Below are positions 1 through 12,689 of a stretch of 64,000 bases of DNA, piece after piece. Each line of letters starts with the position of its first letter. The stretch's first letter is position 1. Location of the stretch: contig JAHGAU010000011.1 of NCBI GenBank assembly GCA_019925105.1, positions 930,001-994,000 of the forward strand, written 5' to 3'. The position numbers were made by a program, and so were the translations under genes. This DNA is from Niebla homalea. Taxonomy: Eukaryota > Ascomycota > Lecanoromycetes > Lecanorales > Ramalinaceae. The notes under the pieces are model-generated. The model ran no database searches, was not told where the DNA came from, and worked only from the letters and a program-made list of their open reading frames with translations.

Positions 1-511
1 AGCTAAAAATTACCCTTAGAGCTAGTAAGTTACCCTTAAATGGGGGGTATTTAAAGGGAGTAATTTAATTAAAAAAACCTTAAGTAAAAAAACTTATAAG
101 CAAATGGAATACTTATAAGGAAGCTGGATACTCGCGAGCACTCAGAGGCCTAGCGAGGGCAGACATAAGCTCAACCTGCTTAATCTGCTCGCGTGTATCT
201 AGAGTGCTTATATGCTGAAAAAAAGGTTTACTGATGAATATCCCGTCTTAAAGGGAGATTAATACGTTTAATATCCTTTAAAACGTTTTCCGTAAACCGA
301 CGTTTTAAATATATTTTAATTTAAAACGTTAAATATATATAAATATAAACGCTTTTAAATAACTTGGGTTTAAAGCGGTTATTTACTATATAAAAGATAA
401 ACGACTTTAAATAAAGATTATTGATTATCTCAAGGATAATATAGGTATCTGACGATAAAATATTAAATTTATTTTATTTTTAAGTAAATATCTTATATTA
501 ATTAAGATAAA
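1..511. other. AT-rich RIP-type DNA, no gene
   Basis: TpA-rich sequence with frequent stops in the frames examined and no convincing gene. A short GC-balanced patch near 125-215 is less mutated. I see no recognisable protein remnant here. Confidence 0.6.
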
Positions 512-672
512 TGTCACGGGAAATGCGGTATGCATAAAGTGAGCGGGTGTAATATGTATCATAAGTAGCTATCTAGCTATGAAGGTGGGAAATATGAGTA
601 TGCGCGCCAAGCACCGGAACAAGGTAAGCCTGCTCCGTGACAAGGGATCCTCCCAAGGTCGATACCGTGACA
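512..672. mobile_element. Solo LTR (161 bp) with 5-bp target duplication
   Basis: The segment begins TGTCACGG and ends CCGTGACA, a perfect 8-bp inverted terminus with the TG...CA ends of LTRs. It is flanked on both sides by ATAAA (507-511 and 673-677), a 5-bp target-site duplication. No internal domain is present, so this is a solo LTR left by LTR-LTR recombination. It is GC-balanced compared with its surroundings. On its reverse strand it carries motifs (GCTTGGCGC, ACCTTCATAGCTA) also found in the direct repeats at 8.6 and 9.9 kb, so the two are probably related families, with this copy lying on the minus strand. Confidence 0.85.
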
Positions 673-3218
673 ATAAAATATTAACTTATTAAGTTTAAAG
701 TCCTTAATTCTTTTTAATTTATAAAGCGAATTAAATATAAAATCCATATAAACCAGGTTAACTTAAACGGAGATTATTTTACTTGATAGATTACCGTTTA
801 TACCGATTATATTATTATATTAAGAATCGTTAAATAAATAAAGTTTATCTAAGGATAGGTAATAAATTAAATTTATATTTTATAAATGAATTAATATTTT
901 TATTTTAATTTATTATGAATACATATTATAAGCCGGGAAAACTATACGTTATCCTTAATATCTTATTCCGCTTAATTAATAACGTAAGCTTAAGAGATTA
1001 ACTATATATAAATAATATCTTAAACGTATTATACGTATTATTTAACCTTAGTTGAACAAATAAATTTATCCCTATATACTATATTACCTTAATAGAAATA
1101 ACGGATGATTTTAAAATATAATTACCGATATTTTACTTTAAGAATGCTTATTAAAAACGTACTTATAATATTATTCAGGGATTAAATATTTTAAATAAAG
1201 TTATTGTAAAGGGGTTATAGTTTATTATATAAGATAGAGTAATTTTTTATCTCGGTAATAACGATAAATAAAAGTAACTATATATCCTAAATGAAATATA
1301 TAAGGAGATTTTCCGTTTAATATATGATAAATAAGGATATAGTATCTTTTAACGAACTTATAATCGGATTACGGCGTTTATCCATATACGTAAATTAACG
1401 TAACGACTAAGGGCATATATTGGATATTATCCGGAGAATTATATTTATTAAATAAAACGTTATAAGCCGTATAAAGTACTATATTTTATCGCTACGCCTA
1501 TTATCTTATTTAACGTTATTTCTATCGACTTTACTATACTTATATTTTTAATATCCTAAATAATTTTTAATACTCTATTATCGGTAATATATAAATTTTT
1601 AAAGCGTATTTTATTGATCCCCGGAAAAGTAAATTATATGTTAAAAATAGTAAGCTAAAAAGCTTATTACGTTATTTATAGGATATACTTATGGTATTTT
1701 ACGCTTAATAATTAATAATAAGGATCCAAAATTTATATCCGATTTATAAAAAGTAATATTTACTGGTTTTAAAATTACTATATTAACGTTTATAATATAT
1801 TATCCTTAAATAAATAATTTATTTAAACGTATAAATTAAACGGTAAAAATTACTTTTCTTTTTCTCTTATCTGTGAGTTTAGCACTTAACTTCATGGACG
1901 TTTTATTATTCTTATAGTTTAACATTGAAAATTTAATTAATTTATAAATTAACGTATATCTTAATTAAATCATATACGGCTTCCGTATAAGTAATATCAT
2001 TGATTTACTCTTAAATATTAAGTAGGATACCCTCGTTTTACGTATAATATTACGCGGATAAACAATTAAGTTTTTTATCGTATAAGTAAATATTAATATA
2101 AAATATTACTACGATAATTCTTTTAAGCCGTTTAAAATAAGGGATTAAATATTCTGACGGTTCTATTATAAATACTTCATCTTATTAAGTAATACTTTAA
2201 AGAAGTTTATACCTTAAACGGCCGGCCCGTTTCCAATTAGATTACGAGTTAAAACGCTTATTTATAAACCGGAATTATTACCTATTAGAAAGCGGGAGAG
2301 TATGGAAGACAGCAAACTTGCGGATAGGTATATAAAGGAATGGAAACATTAAAAGGGCTAATTAAGAGTGGAATCGATTTATAAATACTTTAAAAAGGAA
2401 AAATATAACGGATTACCATAATAAGCAACTTATACCTTACCAACTTATATAAAGGCTGCGGCCCATCTTCAATTGCACTCCATTGCTATCTGCTATTTCA
2501 TCACTTTTACTCTTTCATCCCTTCCCATCTTTTCTCCTATAATAAAAATATACCCGATTATCTTAATAATATAACTAGAACCTTATTTATTGGACTTAAT
2601 TTATTGGACCGATTACGACCGGATAATATTGTACCTATATTTATAAATAAGGACGGCTGATAATCGTATAAAATTAGGGTAATCGTTGGTAAACGTTTTA
2701 TTAATGGTAATAAATAGTATTTACTTAAATAAAAAAATTCGGAACATTATTAGAATCCTTAATTTTTGATTAACGATCTTACGGACGCTTTAATCATAAT
2801 ATAAGATTATAAGATTTGTCGCGCTTAAGTAAATAAAGATAGGATTATAAATCGAAAACGTTAATTTTATATATAGAAAAATCGTTAACTTTATAATACC
2901 GATTACTAATAGTGTTTTAAGCGTAGACGCGGTCGTCCCCTTAAATAGCTTATTATCCCAAGAATTAAGGATGGCGATTATATTATTGTTTAATATAATA
3001 ACGAAGCTATTGAAACTATATATACCTATAATTATCTTATTTTATTAATAGATACAATAGGCCTTATTAAGCGTAAACGTGGCCGATTACGTAAAATATA
3101 ATATACTTTTATAATACATTTTTACTTTTAAGGCATGTTTACCTTTTCGAAATATATAATCGATAAGGGCATCGACATTTTCTGTCTATTAATATATTAT
3201 TAAAGAACTAATATTTTC
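673..3218. other. RIP-degraded transposon relic, unclassified
   Basis: AT-rich, TpA-rich DNA with stops throughout. On the plus strand two AT-hook-like stretches can be read in one frame near 2919-2944 (RRRGRPLK) and 3070-3095 (KRKRGRLRK). Such basic repeats occur in some fungal transposon polyproteins. A GC-balanced patch at 2285-2540 contains a pyrimidine-rich stretch that could be an old promoter or UTR. I could not assign the element to a family. Confidence 0.45.
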
Positions 3219-4900
3219 ATTAATTGATTGATTTATACTAAGGATCTAGCTAAATTAATTCCGGCGTTCCTTAATAATCGGCTATTAAGCCTTATTAATA
3301 ACCGTAAAAACCTGATATCTATAACGTTAAAATTAAAAACTAATGTTTACCTGGCCTCTGCCCTCGTTTTAAAGGATAAAAAGCGTTACGGTTATTTAAA
3401 TAATAATAATTTATTTATATACTTCTTTTAAGAAAACCCATAATATTACGATTAAGTCCTTTTAAGGGTTACCTTTAAACCTGCTGCTTTTTTATCTTTC
3501 TACGGGTCCGCCCTATATTATACCTTAAAGTACCTTTAAATGCCTTTATTAATATATGTATTATTATTATTTAATTTATATATAGCGTTTTTCGTAATAA
3601 ATGTTATTACCGTTTATATTAATCTTTTTTATATCGCCTTAATATTGATAACGATCCTTAATCCCTATTAAGTATAGCCCTTTTATTACATTTTCTTATT
3701 TCGGGATTAATAGTAAGGCTTTTTAATAAAGACTTTAATAATCTTTTTTATCTTATTAATTAACCTAAACTATAATAGTAAACCCGTAATTATTATAAAC
3801 TTAATAGCCGCCTTAATACTTCTTTTTATAATTAATATTTAACAATAATTATCAATTCCCGTTTATTTATTTAACTTGTTTTTAATTTCCGTAAATAACA
3901 AGTAAAAAATAAATAATATATAACGTCCTATTTCCTTTATTTTTTTTTGTAATAAATGTTTACTTATTTACTAATATATGTAATGGAAAGAAAGTAAATT
4001 AAGTCATTTTTTCTTAGCCGGAAATAAGATATGAATATATTATTATCCTTTTTTATGATTCCGTAATAACGGAGGTACTTATTAATAATCTTTTTATTAT
4101 TTAAAGTGAATATTACCGTTTTTAAGGGATTAATGTTTTATATTTAAATTAACGTTTAATTTATTACGTCTTAATTTATTTCATAATTACCGTTATTTTT
4201 ATCCTTATAATTTTCTTAACCTTTATTTCCTTTATACCGGGTAGTAGTTTATACGTATTTATATTAATCTTTTAAATATAAGTTAAGTTATTTTCCTTCC
4301 TAGCCTATTCTAGTCTTACTTTGATAAGAAAGATAAATATCTTTTTCTGTTTTTTTATCCGAGGCTTCTTAAATTTTAAGCGGATACGTTTATTCTTTAT
4401 TAATATAATTAAATATATATCCTTTTTAAGTCTTACTTAAGTAGTTTCTCAATTAAAAAATAATTTAATTAACGATATAAAAACTTTAAATTCTAATACT
4501 AAGATAAATGTTATTTTATAAACGTTATTAATTACTTTTAAGTACCGGTTTTAAATTTTCTATAATTATTAAACAGGCTCCTTCCTATATTTTAAAGTAC
4601 CTTTAAATATATATTAAATAGCTATTATATACGTTATAACCGGCTTATTACTGCTTAAAAAACTGTTCTAACCTTTTATAAGGTAGCTCCCTACTTTATA
4701 TACTATAAGGCAAATAAGGCCCCTTTTTTATAAGATTATCTTTTTTTAAATTTTTTTATATAAACCCTTTAATTAGGTTTCCCACTAAGTTAAAAACTAT
4801 GAACTTTAACATTATTTTCCGGCATTATTTTAAATCTACTTAAGTTTATTATAATTATTATATTATATAGGTTCAAGTTTTCAATTATATAAATAAGTTT
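3219..4900 (-). mobile_element. LINE-like relic, 3' part, minus strand
   Basis: Read on the minus strand, this segment ends at about 3219 in a short ATCA-type tail. Its last ~350 bp match the segments ending at about 6243 and 6485. Shared landmarks include the GGCGGACCCGTAGAAAGA region (about 3500), AATATTATGGGTTTTCTTA (about 3430) and AACGCCGGAATTA (about 3260). A short tandem-repeat tail is typical of non-LTR retrotransposons such as the fungal Tad clade. The body is RIP-mutated and has no intact frame. The left end is clear and the right end is approximate. Confidence 0.5.
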
Positions 4901-4949
4901 ATACTTATATAATGTCAATTAAATATTTAAAGTTTTTATTTATTATAAA

Positions 4950-6243
4950 TAAACTTTATATGCCGGTCAGGGCATTCAGAAATACTACCTAAGAAGTTGA
5001 TATAGGGCGGAGCCGTAGAAAGACAGAAAAGTAATAGGTTTAAAGGTAACCTTTAAAAGGACTTAATTATAATATTATAGGTCAGAACTATAAGAGGCCT
5101 TGGACTAGAAAGCGCAGAGAGGCGGCACCTACCCCCCCCACGGAAGTCAAACTAGAGTAGGCCAAAAAAGAGGTCGACCTAACTTACGTTTAAGAAGTTA
5201 ACGCAGGAGTATACGAACTTTTACTTAAAGCGAAAGCGGTAAAGGAGAAGAAAACCGCGAGAGTGAAATTAGCGGCAATTACCCTATAGATTATAGGGAA
5301 ATAAATAAAGCGTTAACGTAAATATAGAGAATTAATCCCTTAAGGGTAATAATACCTAACGTTAAATAGCGATAAAATCATTAATAAATATTTCCGGCAT
5401 TACGGGATTATAAGGAAAAATAATAACGTATTAATAATTTAACTTTAAATAAATAAGAACAGCTTAACCTATTTTCTCTTTATAATATACGCCGGTAACC
5501 GGATTAACGTTAATTATAAATATAGGTAATAAAAGTAAAACGCCGTATACGTATTAATCTCCTATTTACTATTTAAGGAGCTTAAACCGGGATTAATTAA
5601 AAGGGTAGGGATTAACGATTATCGCTAAATATCTATTAATAAAAAGGGTATTAAGGCGGCCGTTAAATTTATAATAATTACGGGCTTATTATTATAATTC
5701 GGCCTAACCAAAGAAATAAAGGAAATAATCAAGGATTTAATTAAGAAACCTCGCCGTTAACTTAAGGGTAAAAAATAACGGCGGGAAAACTGCACCTAAT
5801 AGGGGGCTAAAGGGGCTATAAATACCGGAGCGGTATAAAAAGCGATACTATATCGGTCAGTAAAGTTATATAAATAAAATAATAATAGCATACGTATCGG
5901 TAAGGATATTTAATAATATAATCGGAATTCTGAAATTTTAATATTAAATAGACCCGTAAAATAACGGAAAAGCAATAAGTTTAAGGGTAACCCTTAAATG
6001 GATTCGGTTATAATATTATAGGTTTTCTTAGAAAAAACGTATAAATAGATTCTTACTCTTTAAACGGCCGTAGATATTCTTAACCCTTAAAACGTAAATA
6101 AAGGCTGGGTGGACACCGGTTTTTATTCTTAACGTTATGGATATCGGGTTTTTTACGGTTATTAATAAGGTTAAATAGCCGAGTATTAGGGAACGCCGGA
6201 ATTAGCTCAGCTAGATCCGTAGTATAAATCAATCAATCAATTA
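4950..6243 (+). mobile_element. LINE-like relics, 3' part, plus strand
   Basis: Inverted relative to 3219-4900. The block at about 4975-5090 and the block at about 5950-6243 both match its 3' region (shared CCGTAGAAAGACAGAAAAG and the AATATTATAGG landmark). The second block ends in ATCAATCAATCAATTAATC. Both are RIP-mutated. This is either two overlapping insertions or one element that was rearranged. Confidence 0.45.
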
Positions 6244-6485
6244 ATCAATAATATTATAGGTTTTCTTTGAAAAAGTATATAAACAAATTATTATTCTTTA
6301 AACGGCCGGGGACGCTCTTTATCCTTTAAGGTAAAAGTAAAGGTTAAGTAAATACCGGTTTCTTAATCTTAACGTTACGGATATCAGGTTTTTACGGTTT
6401 TTAATAAGGCTTAATGGCGGACTATTAAGGAACGCCGGAAATAGCTTAGCCAGATCCGTAATATAAATTAATCAATCAATCAATT
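6244..6485 (+). repeat. Tandem duplicate of the LINE 3' end
   Basis: This segment repeats about 6030-6243 with roughly 80% identity by eye, including AATATTATAGGTTTTCTT, ACGGCCG, AACGCCGGAA and the terminal ATCAATCAATCAATTAATT. The differences are mostly transitions, as expected if both copies were RIP-mutated independently. Confidence 0.55.
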
Positions 6486-7078
6486 AATTAAATAAACTTT
6501 ATAAGCTTACTTTAATTTTGAGTAATATATATGTATTAATCTACTATAGGTTAAAAAATAAATATCGTTAAGAAATTTTTTTATTTAATTTTTTTTTAAC
6601 TTTATTAACTTTTTAATTAATAAACTGTTAAAAAAAAGAATAAACCGGGAAAAAAAATAAACCTTAAAACCTTTTAATAGAAATGAACTTTATCGGGGTT
6701 GTCTTTTGATTTGAGTTAGTTAATAATATTTAATTACTTAAAAAGCTTTTTATTTAATTTATAAAGAAAAACGGCATCCTTTTATTCCATAACTTATAAA
6801 GTAATCGTTAATAATTTACTTTATCAAAGGCTCCGGCAATATTCAAGGTAAAAAAATTATTACGTGTTTTTTTTAATAACTTTATACCGTATATATATTA
6901 TTAAGTAAACCTTTTAAGGCCGTTTTTATTAATTTTTCTTTTTATACAGATTTATTAATTAAAGAGGAGCCCGTATTTCTCCCCGTAATTATTAAGGATT
7001 TTTATAATTGCTATTGTTCAGGCTTTCCTTAATATATAAAAGAATGTAAATAATTTATAAGCTTTTATTTTTAAATAA

Positions 7079-8613
7079 TTTAACTTAATTAGTTTCTTAA
7101 GGATAATTGTTTTAATTTCTTTAAGCTTGTAAAGATTATAATCAACCTGAAAGGAAGCTTAAAATAAAGAAATAAAAATCCTTTTAAATAATAATCTTAT
7201 TATTAATAAGAATTTATTTAAATTTCCGTTTAATATAAAACGTTTATCCTTTTTTAGCTTATTAATCGTTTTAATTATAATCTTTAAGGCTATTTCCTTA
7301 TTAATAGATACCGGACCGGGGTATATAATTCCTTTAATATCCGCTAAATTTACGTTTAATAAAAGAAAGAAGAAAGCCTTTTAAGGGCTTTAATTTTGCC
7401 GTTAAAGGTATTAATTACCCTATTATCGGGCCTTTAAAGGGGCGGGAATTTAAGGATAAATTTAGGTTTCCTATTTTACTTTTTATCATATTTTATTTAC
7501 TTTTATACCTTACGGGGGGAGACGGTTAAATCGTAAACTATTGATTAAAAATATATTTATTTAACATTCTTAATAATTTTCCCTTAAACGTCCTTTATTT
7601 ATATAAGCGTTTCTTAATTCTTATTCTTAACGACTTATTTAATTAATATTTTTATTTTTATAATTATTATTATATACTTTTTATTTTATTAAGTTTTAAT
7701 TCTTTAAGATAACTTCATTATTAAGATTATTACGTTAAATATTTTATTTCATACCTTTTTTATTTACTTTATAAAAAGGTTAATTTAAATTTTATTATTT
7801 AACCGGGGAAACTCTATTAAGCATTTTATTACCTTTTTTATTTTTATATATATCTTCATTTCCTTAATTATCTTTTATAACTTTTTTATTGAGTTAAGGG
7901 TATTACGTTGATTAATTAATTTAAATTTGTTTAAATTAATATATAGTTTAAGTCATATTTAAAATCTTTTGAAAGCTTATATAATATTATTAAGTTAATA
8001 ATATTTCCCTCCGTATGAGACATTAAATTAATCGTTATCTTAAATCCCCGGTTTTTTTATATTATAATACCTTGAGGTATTTTTAATGAATGCTTAAACC
8101 TTACGGTAGTTATTAATAATTCTTTTAACTTAATATAATTCATTATATAGTTTTCTTTATTCTATATATTATAATGAAAACTAAAGTCTTTTAATACAAT
8201 AGATTCTTTAAGTATAAATATAACCTTTTTAAGTAATAATATCATATAATTAACGGTAGATTATATATATTATAAAAATTTAAGTTACTTTCTATATTCC
8301 CTTCTTACGTAATCCTGAACGTATATTGATTTCCGTTATATTAAATTATAGTTTAACCATTTATTTTTGACTTTTTATTTATAAAGAAATACGTCTAGGT
8401 AATTTTTTTTAAACGTTAAATAAATTTCTTTATCGGAAATAATTAAGGAATATATATACGGGTTATATAACAATGTTTATATTATTATAATATTAACGTT
8501 CTTTTATATTATTTTTAAAAGTAATAATATATTATATACTAACTTTTATTAAGGCTTCCCCGTTTATTTCTATTTAAGTTACCGGCTTTTTATTAAAGTT
8601 AAACGTTATTTAT
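7079..8613 (-). mobile_element. LINE relic (copy A, downstream part)
   Basis: The start of this block (7079-7300) matches 28573-28790, with shared landmarks TTAATT.GTTTCTTAAGGATAATT and TTTATTAATCGTTTTAATTAT, so it belongs to the same LINE family as the copies at 26.4-32.0 kb. Read on the minus strand it is the downstream continuation of the copy that begins at 12169. Near 8595-8612 the sequence matches 30165-30190 and is then interrupted by the LTR-type element at 8614. It is fully RIP-mutated, with no usable frame. Confidence 0.5.
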
Positions 8614-9990
8614 TGTCATTGTTCCAAGTGGCCTTACTCCCAGGCTCGGCCTACTTGCCCCATGAGGACTAGCTCCCTGGGGGGCTTGGCGCATATACCT
8701 ATTATGCGTGCACCACCTGTATTATAGTTACCTTTATATCTATTATTCATTTATTACTAGGACCTATTTACTCCAATACCTTAACATAATAATAGCTATC
8801 TATAATTATATTACGACGTTATAGCAGTTACATTATAAGAACCCGGGCTTCCTATCGCTAGGATTAACCGGGCTATTATTTAGTTTAAGCCGCTTAATAA
8901 AAGACTGTAAAGCCTCCTACCCTACTTATATTATACTACCTTACACGACAAGGAAAATATACTGTTTTTACTAACTAGGACGTCTTAATACCACGGTCGA
9001 GTTATTATTAAGAACGTAAGCCGCTTAATAAAAGACTATAAAAACTCCTGCTTTATATACCCTATTTACCCTATTATATTATACTATATCTTTCAATTAA
9101 TCCTATAAAGACGTAAAGCTATTACTAGAATTAAGTCACCTAGTGAGATACTGTAAAGCCTTATTTCTTATTTACTTGTTACTTATTAAATAATCTATTT
9201 ACTCCGCGGAGCCTACCTTTAAGCCGTGCGGAGAGCGTGCGTAATTAATACTTCAATTTTAACACTCAGAGAGCCCGTCACTAAGTGAGCCTGCTATAAC
9301 CGCAATTAAATTTAATTCAATTTAATTCAATTTAATTCAATTCAATTCTTCTCTTCTTCAGCAAAACAGATAACGACTTCCTTTCACCTACCACCTATCC
9401 TTTTCCCCACCAACATTATGAGCCCATGAGATATACAGCCCTGCCTTACTGGAGTCAAAACTGGTAGTAAGTGAAGGTAAAGGTTATACTACGGGTGGAG
9501 GATTCAAGAGAGGGGAGCATTTATAAAATTGCAATAATAGCATTAACGGTAATAGTTACCTAATACTAAACTCCTTTTTAATAAAAAGGATATAACTCGG
9601 CTATTCATCGGAGAATGCGTTAATCGACTCAGTTTACGTCGATTTTTTTCCTCGGTTTTTTCACGTCTGCACCGCTGTAGACACGATTTTTACCAAGCGA
9701 TTTACTCGGTACTCAGCACGCACCCACACCACCCCGCCGCCGTTAATACGACATCCTCGTCGCCGGATATTATATATACCTAGCCCCGGAGCTAGGTGCT
9801 ACCAGGGTGGATACCGGTAATGGTTTCCAGGAGCACGCCCTCGTGGAAGGGGGGATTATATTATGGTTCCAAGTGGCCTTGCTCCCAGGCTCGGCCTACT
9901 TGCCTTATAAGGACTAGCTCCCGGGGGGGCTTGGCGCATATACCTATTATGCGTGCACCACCTGTATCATAGCTACCTTCATAGCTATTT
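8614..9990 (+). mobile_element. Short non-autonomous LTR element (TRIM-like)
   Basis: Two ~130-bp direct repeats (about 8614-8745 and 9859-9990) bound a ~1.1-kb interior with no coding potential. The repeats share long stretches such as CTCCCAGGCTCGGCCTACTTG and GTGCACCACCTGTAT. The left copy starts TGTCATTG and the right copy starts TATTATGG, which fits a RIP-mutated TGTCATGG. A purine-rich stretch GGAAGGGGGGA lies just upstream of the right repeat, where a polypurine tract is expected. The outer right end and the target duplication could not be fixed. The element sits inside LINE copy A. Confidence 0.55.
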
Positions 9991-10179
9991 TTTATATTAA
10001 ACGTATATAATTTCACTTATATTTACGTTAAATACGTTATTATCTAGGTTAAAGATAATTAATTAATTAAGGCAATAATATAAGCCGGTAAAGCTTTTTC
10101 CTTCTTTATGCCTTTAAGTTAGTTAAGCTTTACGTTATTATTTATAAATATGTAATTATTAAACGGTCTAACTTATTGA

Positions 10180-10434
10180 TTTAATCGCGGTAATGAATCC
10201 CGGGGTAATAAATCCCGGGGTGGTAATACCCGGGGTGCTTTACCTGGTGGTCGTGGTGCTCGTGGTGGTAATAATGGTAATAATAATAATGGTAATAATG
10301 GTAATAATAATGGTAAACCCCACCATAATAATAACAATGGTAACAATAGTAAGAGCAATAACGGTAATAGCGGGGATAATAAAGATGTTAATAGCGATAA
10401 TAATAATATTTATGCAGATATTATAGATACTTAA
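10180..10434 (+). other. RGG and Asn/Gly-rich open frame, ~84 codons
   Basis: A frame open from 10180 to the TAA at 10432-10434 has no obvious ATG start. It encodes an Arg-Gly-Gly stretch followed by an Asn/Gly-rich tract (pattern RGGN, GGRGARGG, then NNGNNNNGNNG) and a short acidic end. The underlying DNA is a GGTAAT-type microsatellite. It is unusually GC-rich for its surroundings and lies within the LINE-rich block. It may be the tail of a retroelement nucleocapsid-like protein or only a translated microsatellite. No function is assigned. Confidence 0.3.
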
Positions 10435-10899
10435 AGGGAAAATATTAATACTTAAAGGAATATAGATACTTAAAGAAAGAATAATATTAATATTTATATT
10501 AACGTTAATATGAACGTATAAATAGCTAAGATTATTATTATAAGAATTATTATAATTATTATTAAACTTATTATAGTTTTTAAAAAGTATAATTAATAAA
10601 TAATTTTTCCCTTAATTTTAATTAATTAATTTCTGTTAAATAATTCTTTAATAATAAATATTAAAATCTTAATGTATCCCTATTTTATCCCGGCGGCATA
10701 GGATAAAATGGGATAAGATATATATTGCCAAATCCCGTCCCATCCCGTCCCGCTTCCCGGACTATTAAACGTTTTTATTTTTAACTTTTTTTTACAGGGT
10801 TAAGACCGCTTAAAGCACACGTAAGTTTCCCGGGATGCTTATAAGTAATATACAAGCGGTTTAAGTGGATAAATTCCTTTTTTTTAATTACTCAATCTA

Positions 10900-12169
10900 A
10901 GTAGGTCGCAGATTTACTGATAAAGATATCCAACCTTTTTATTATTAAGGAAAATTTATAATTAACGATTTTTAGTCCGGGATAAAAAATCATATTTTCC
11001 CTTTATATACTGTTTAAAATATGTTTACTTTCTATTTTTATAAAGCGTATTAATTATATTTTAATCACTATAATAATAAATAATTACTTTAATATCTTTA
11101 GCGGTTTAATTTACTCTTATTAATTTACGTTTTTAATTTCTTTAAGGTTTTTTTATCTTTAAGGATATTATGTTAAAAAAATTATTTCCCTTTTATAGTT
11201 TATATATAACGATACTTTACTCAGTTAATAACTCTCCGGTTACTCTAAACGCCTTTATAAGTTATAAAAAGTTTATTTTTATAATAATATTCCTTTTTTC
11301 TTTAGTTAATAAACGGATTATTGCTCTTTTTAATTTTTGTAATGCCGTTACCTTCTTCTTTACTCGGGCCGTTTCCTTTTTAATTATTACGTACCCCTTT
11401 TCTATAACCTTTACGGCCCAAATTTCTCCTATCTAAAGGGCTTTTATTTACGGCTTTTAACTTTATACGTTTACCCTTCAATCTTTACACCCGTTTTTTA
11501 CCGGTATTTTTACCGTCGCATCTTAAGCTCTTTTTAATTACTTTAACTCCTTTAACCCCGCCCCTATCTTCTTATAGAAATCTCTTATCTTCCGTAATTT
11601 TACCTGTAATATCGGTTAAATATTTAATATAATAATTACTTACTCCGTTATAAGTAACCCGTTTAAAGTTTTTACCGCCTTTTCTTTTCTTTTAATTTTT
11701 TCGCGCGTTTAATATATTATTTCTCTTATTTTTTATCTTTACTTATCTATAAGCTTATTAACTTTATTGTTTTTATTTCTTTTTTATATATCCTTAATTT
11801 TATAAGCATTATATTTACTTCGCGTATGCTTATTACCTTTTCTTCTTACCCTTATTGCCGCCGCCGTCCCGATTTTTTTAACGTCCTTTTTATTTATTAC
11901 GGTTTTACGTATTTTACGCGTTTCTTTACGTATACCTTATTAACTATAATTCCTTGATTTAGTTTAACGGTTATTTATTACGTTATTAATACGTTTTTTA
12001 TATAGTATCGCTTTTTTTTATTAATATAGGTTATTTATCCGTATATTTCCTCGTTCTAAATTACTATATTACCTATAATTATCGTAATTAAGGCATTGGT
12101 CTCGCTATTATTTAAGTTATACGTATACGTATCGTCTTAGACCTCTGGGGTCCCTTTGTTCGTCGCCAT
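10900..12169 (-). mobile_element. LINE relic (copy A), first-ORF region
   Basis: On the minus strand an ATG at 12169 starts MATNKGTPEV followed by a stop that looks like a RIP-mutated Gln codon. The same start is seen at 26354 (MATNNGTPEV) and 31996. Downstream sequence (for example 11100-11300) aligns by eye with 30940-31140. It is one copy of a family present at least three times here, all inactivated by C-to-T and G-to-A changes. Confidence 0.6.
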
Positions 12170-12689
12170 TTTATTTGAATTAATATTTTAATGATCCTAT
12201 CCTAAGGACATATGGTACATTAAATATATTACTATAAATATATACGTATACGTATAGAATTATCTAGATATTTCGTCTGTCCGTAGGACAGATATATTAT
12301 TAATCATATATTTACCATAAAAATGACCACTTACTTTGCGGTATTTTACCAATAATAAAGCTTTTACTTTATTTCTATTATTTTATATCCTTTAAGTATT
12401 TACTTTAAATTTACGTTTTTATTATTATTAAAGTTTATAGTCCCTTATTAAGATAAAATCCGATATTTATTTGTTTTAATAGCCGTTTAATATAAATCAA
12501 TTAAGTATTATAATTAAAACGATTGAATTAATCACGTATAACATTTATATTTATATAGTATATAATATCCTTTAACTATTTTAAATAGAACTAGTTTTTA
12601 AGGAAGTTTTTAAGTTATCGGATAATTTATTTATCCTTAATAATAATAAATATATCGTTTATATACATAATAAGCTCCTTGCCTTTTTC

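Noticed and set aside
3228..3431. 67-codon plus-strand frame
   Set aside because: It lies antisense in the 3' end of a LINE relic, has no ATG start and shows no domain.
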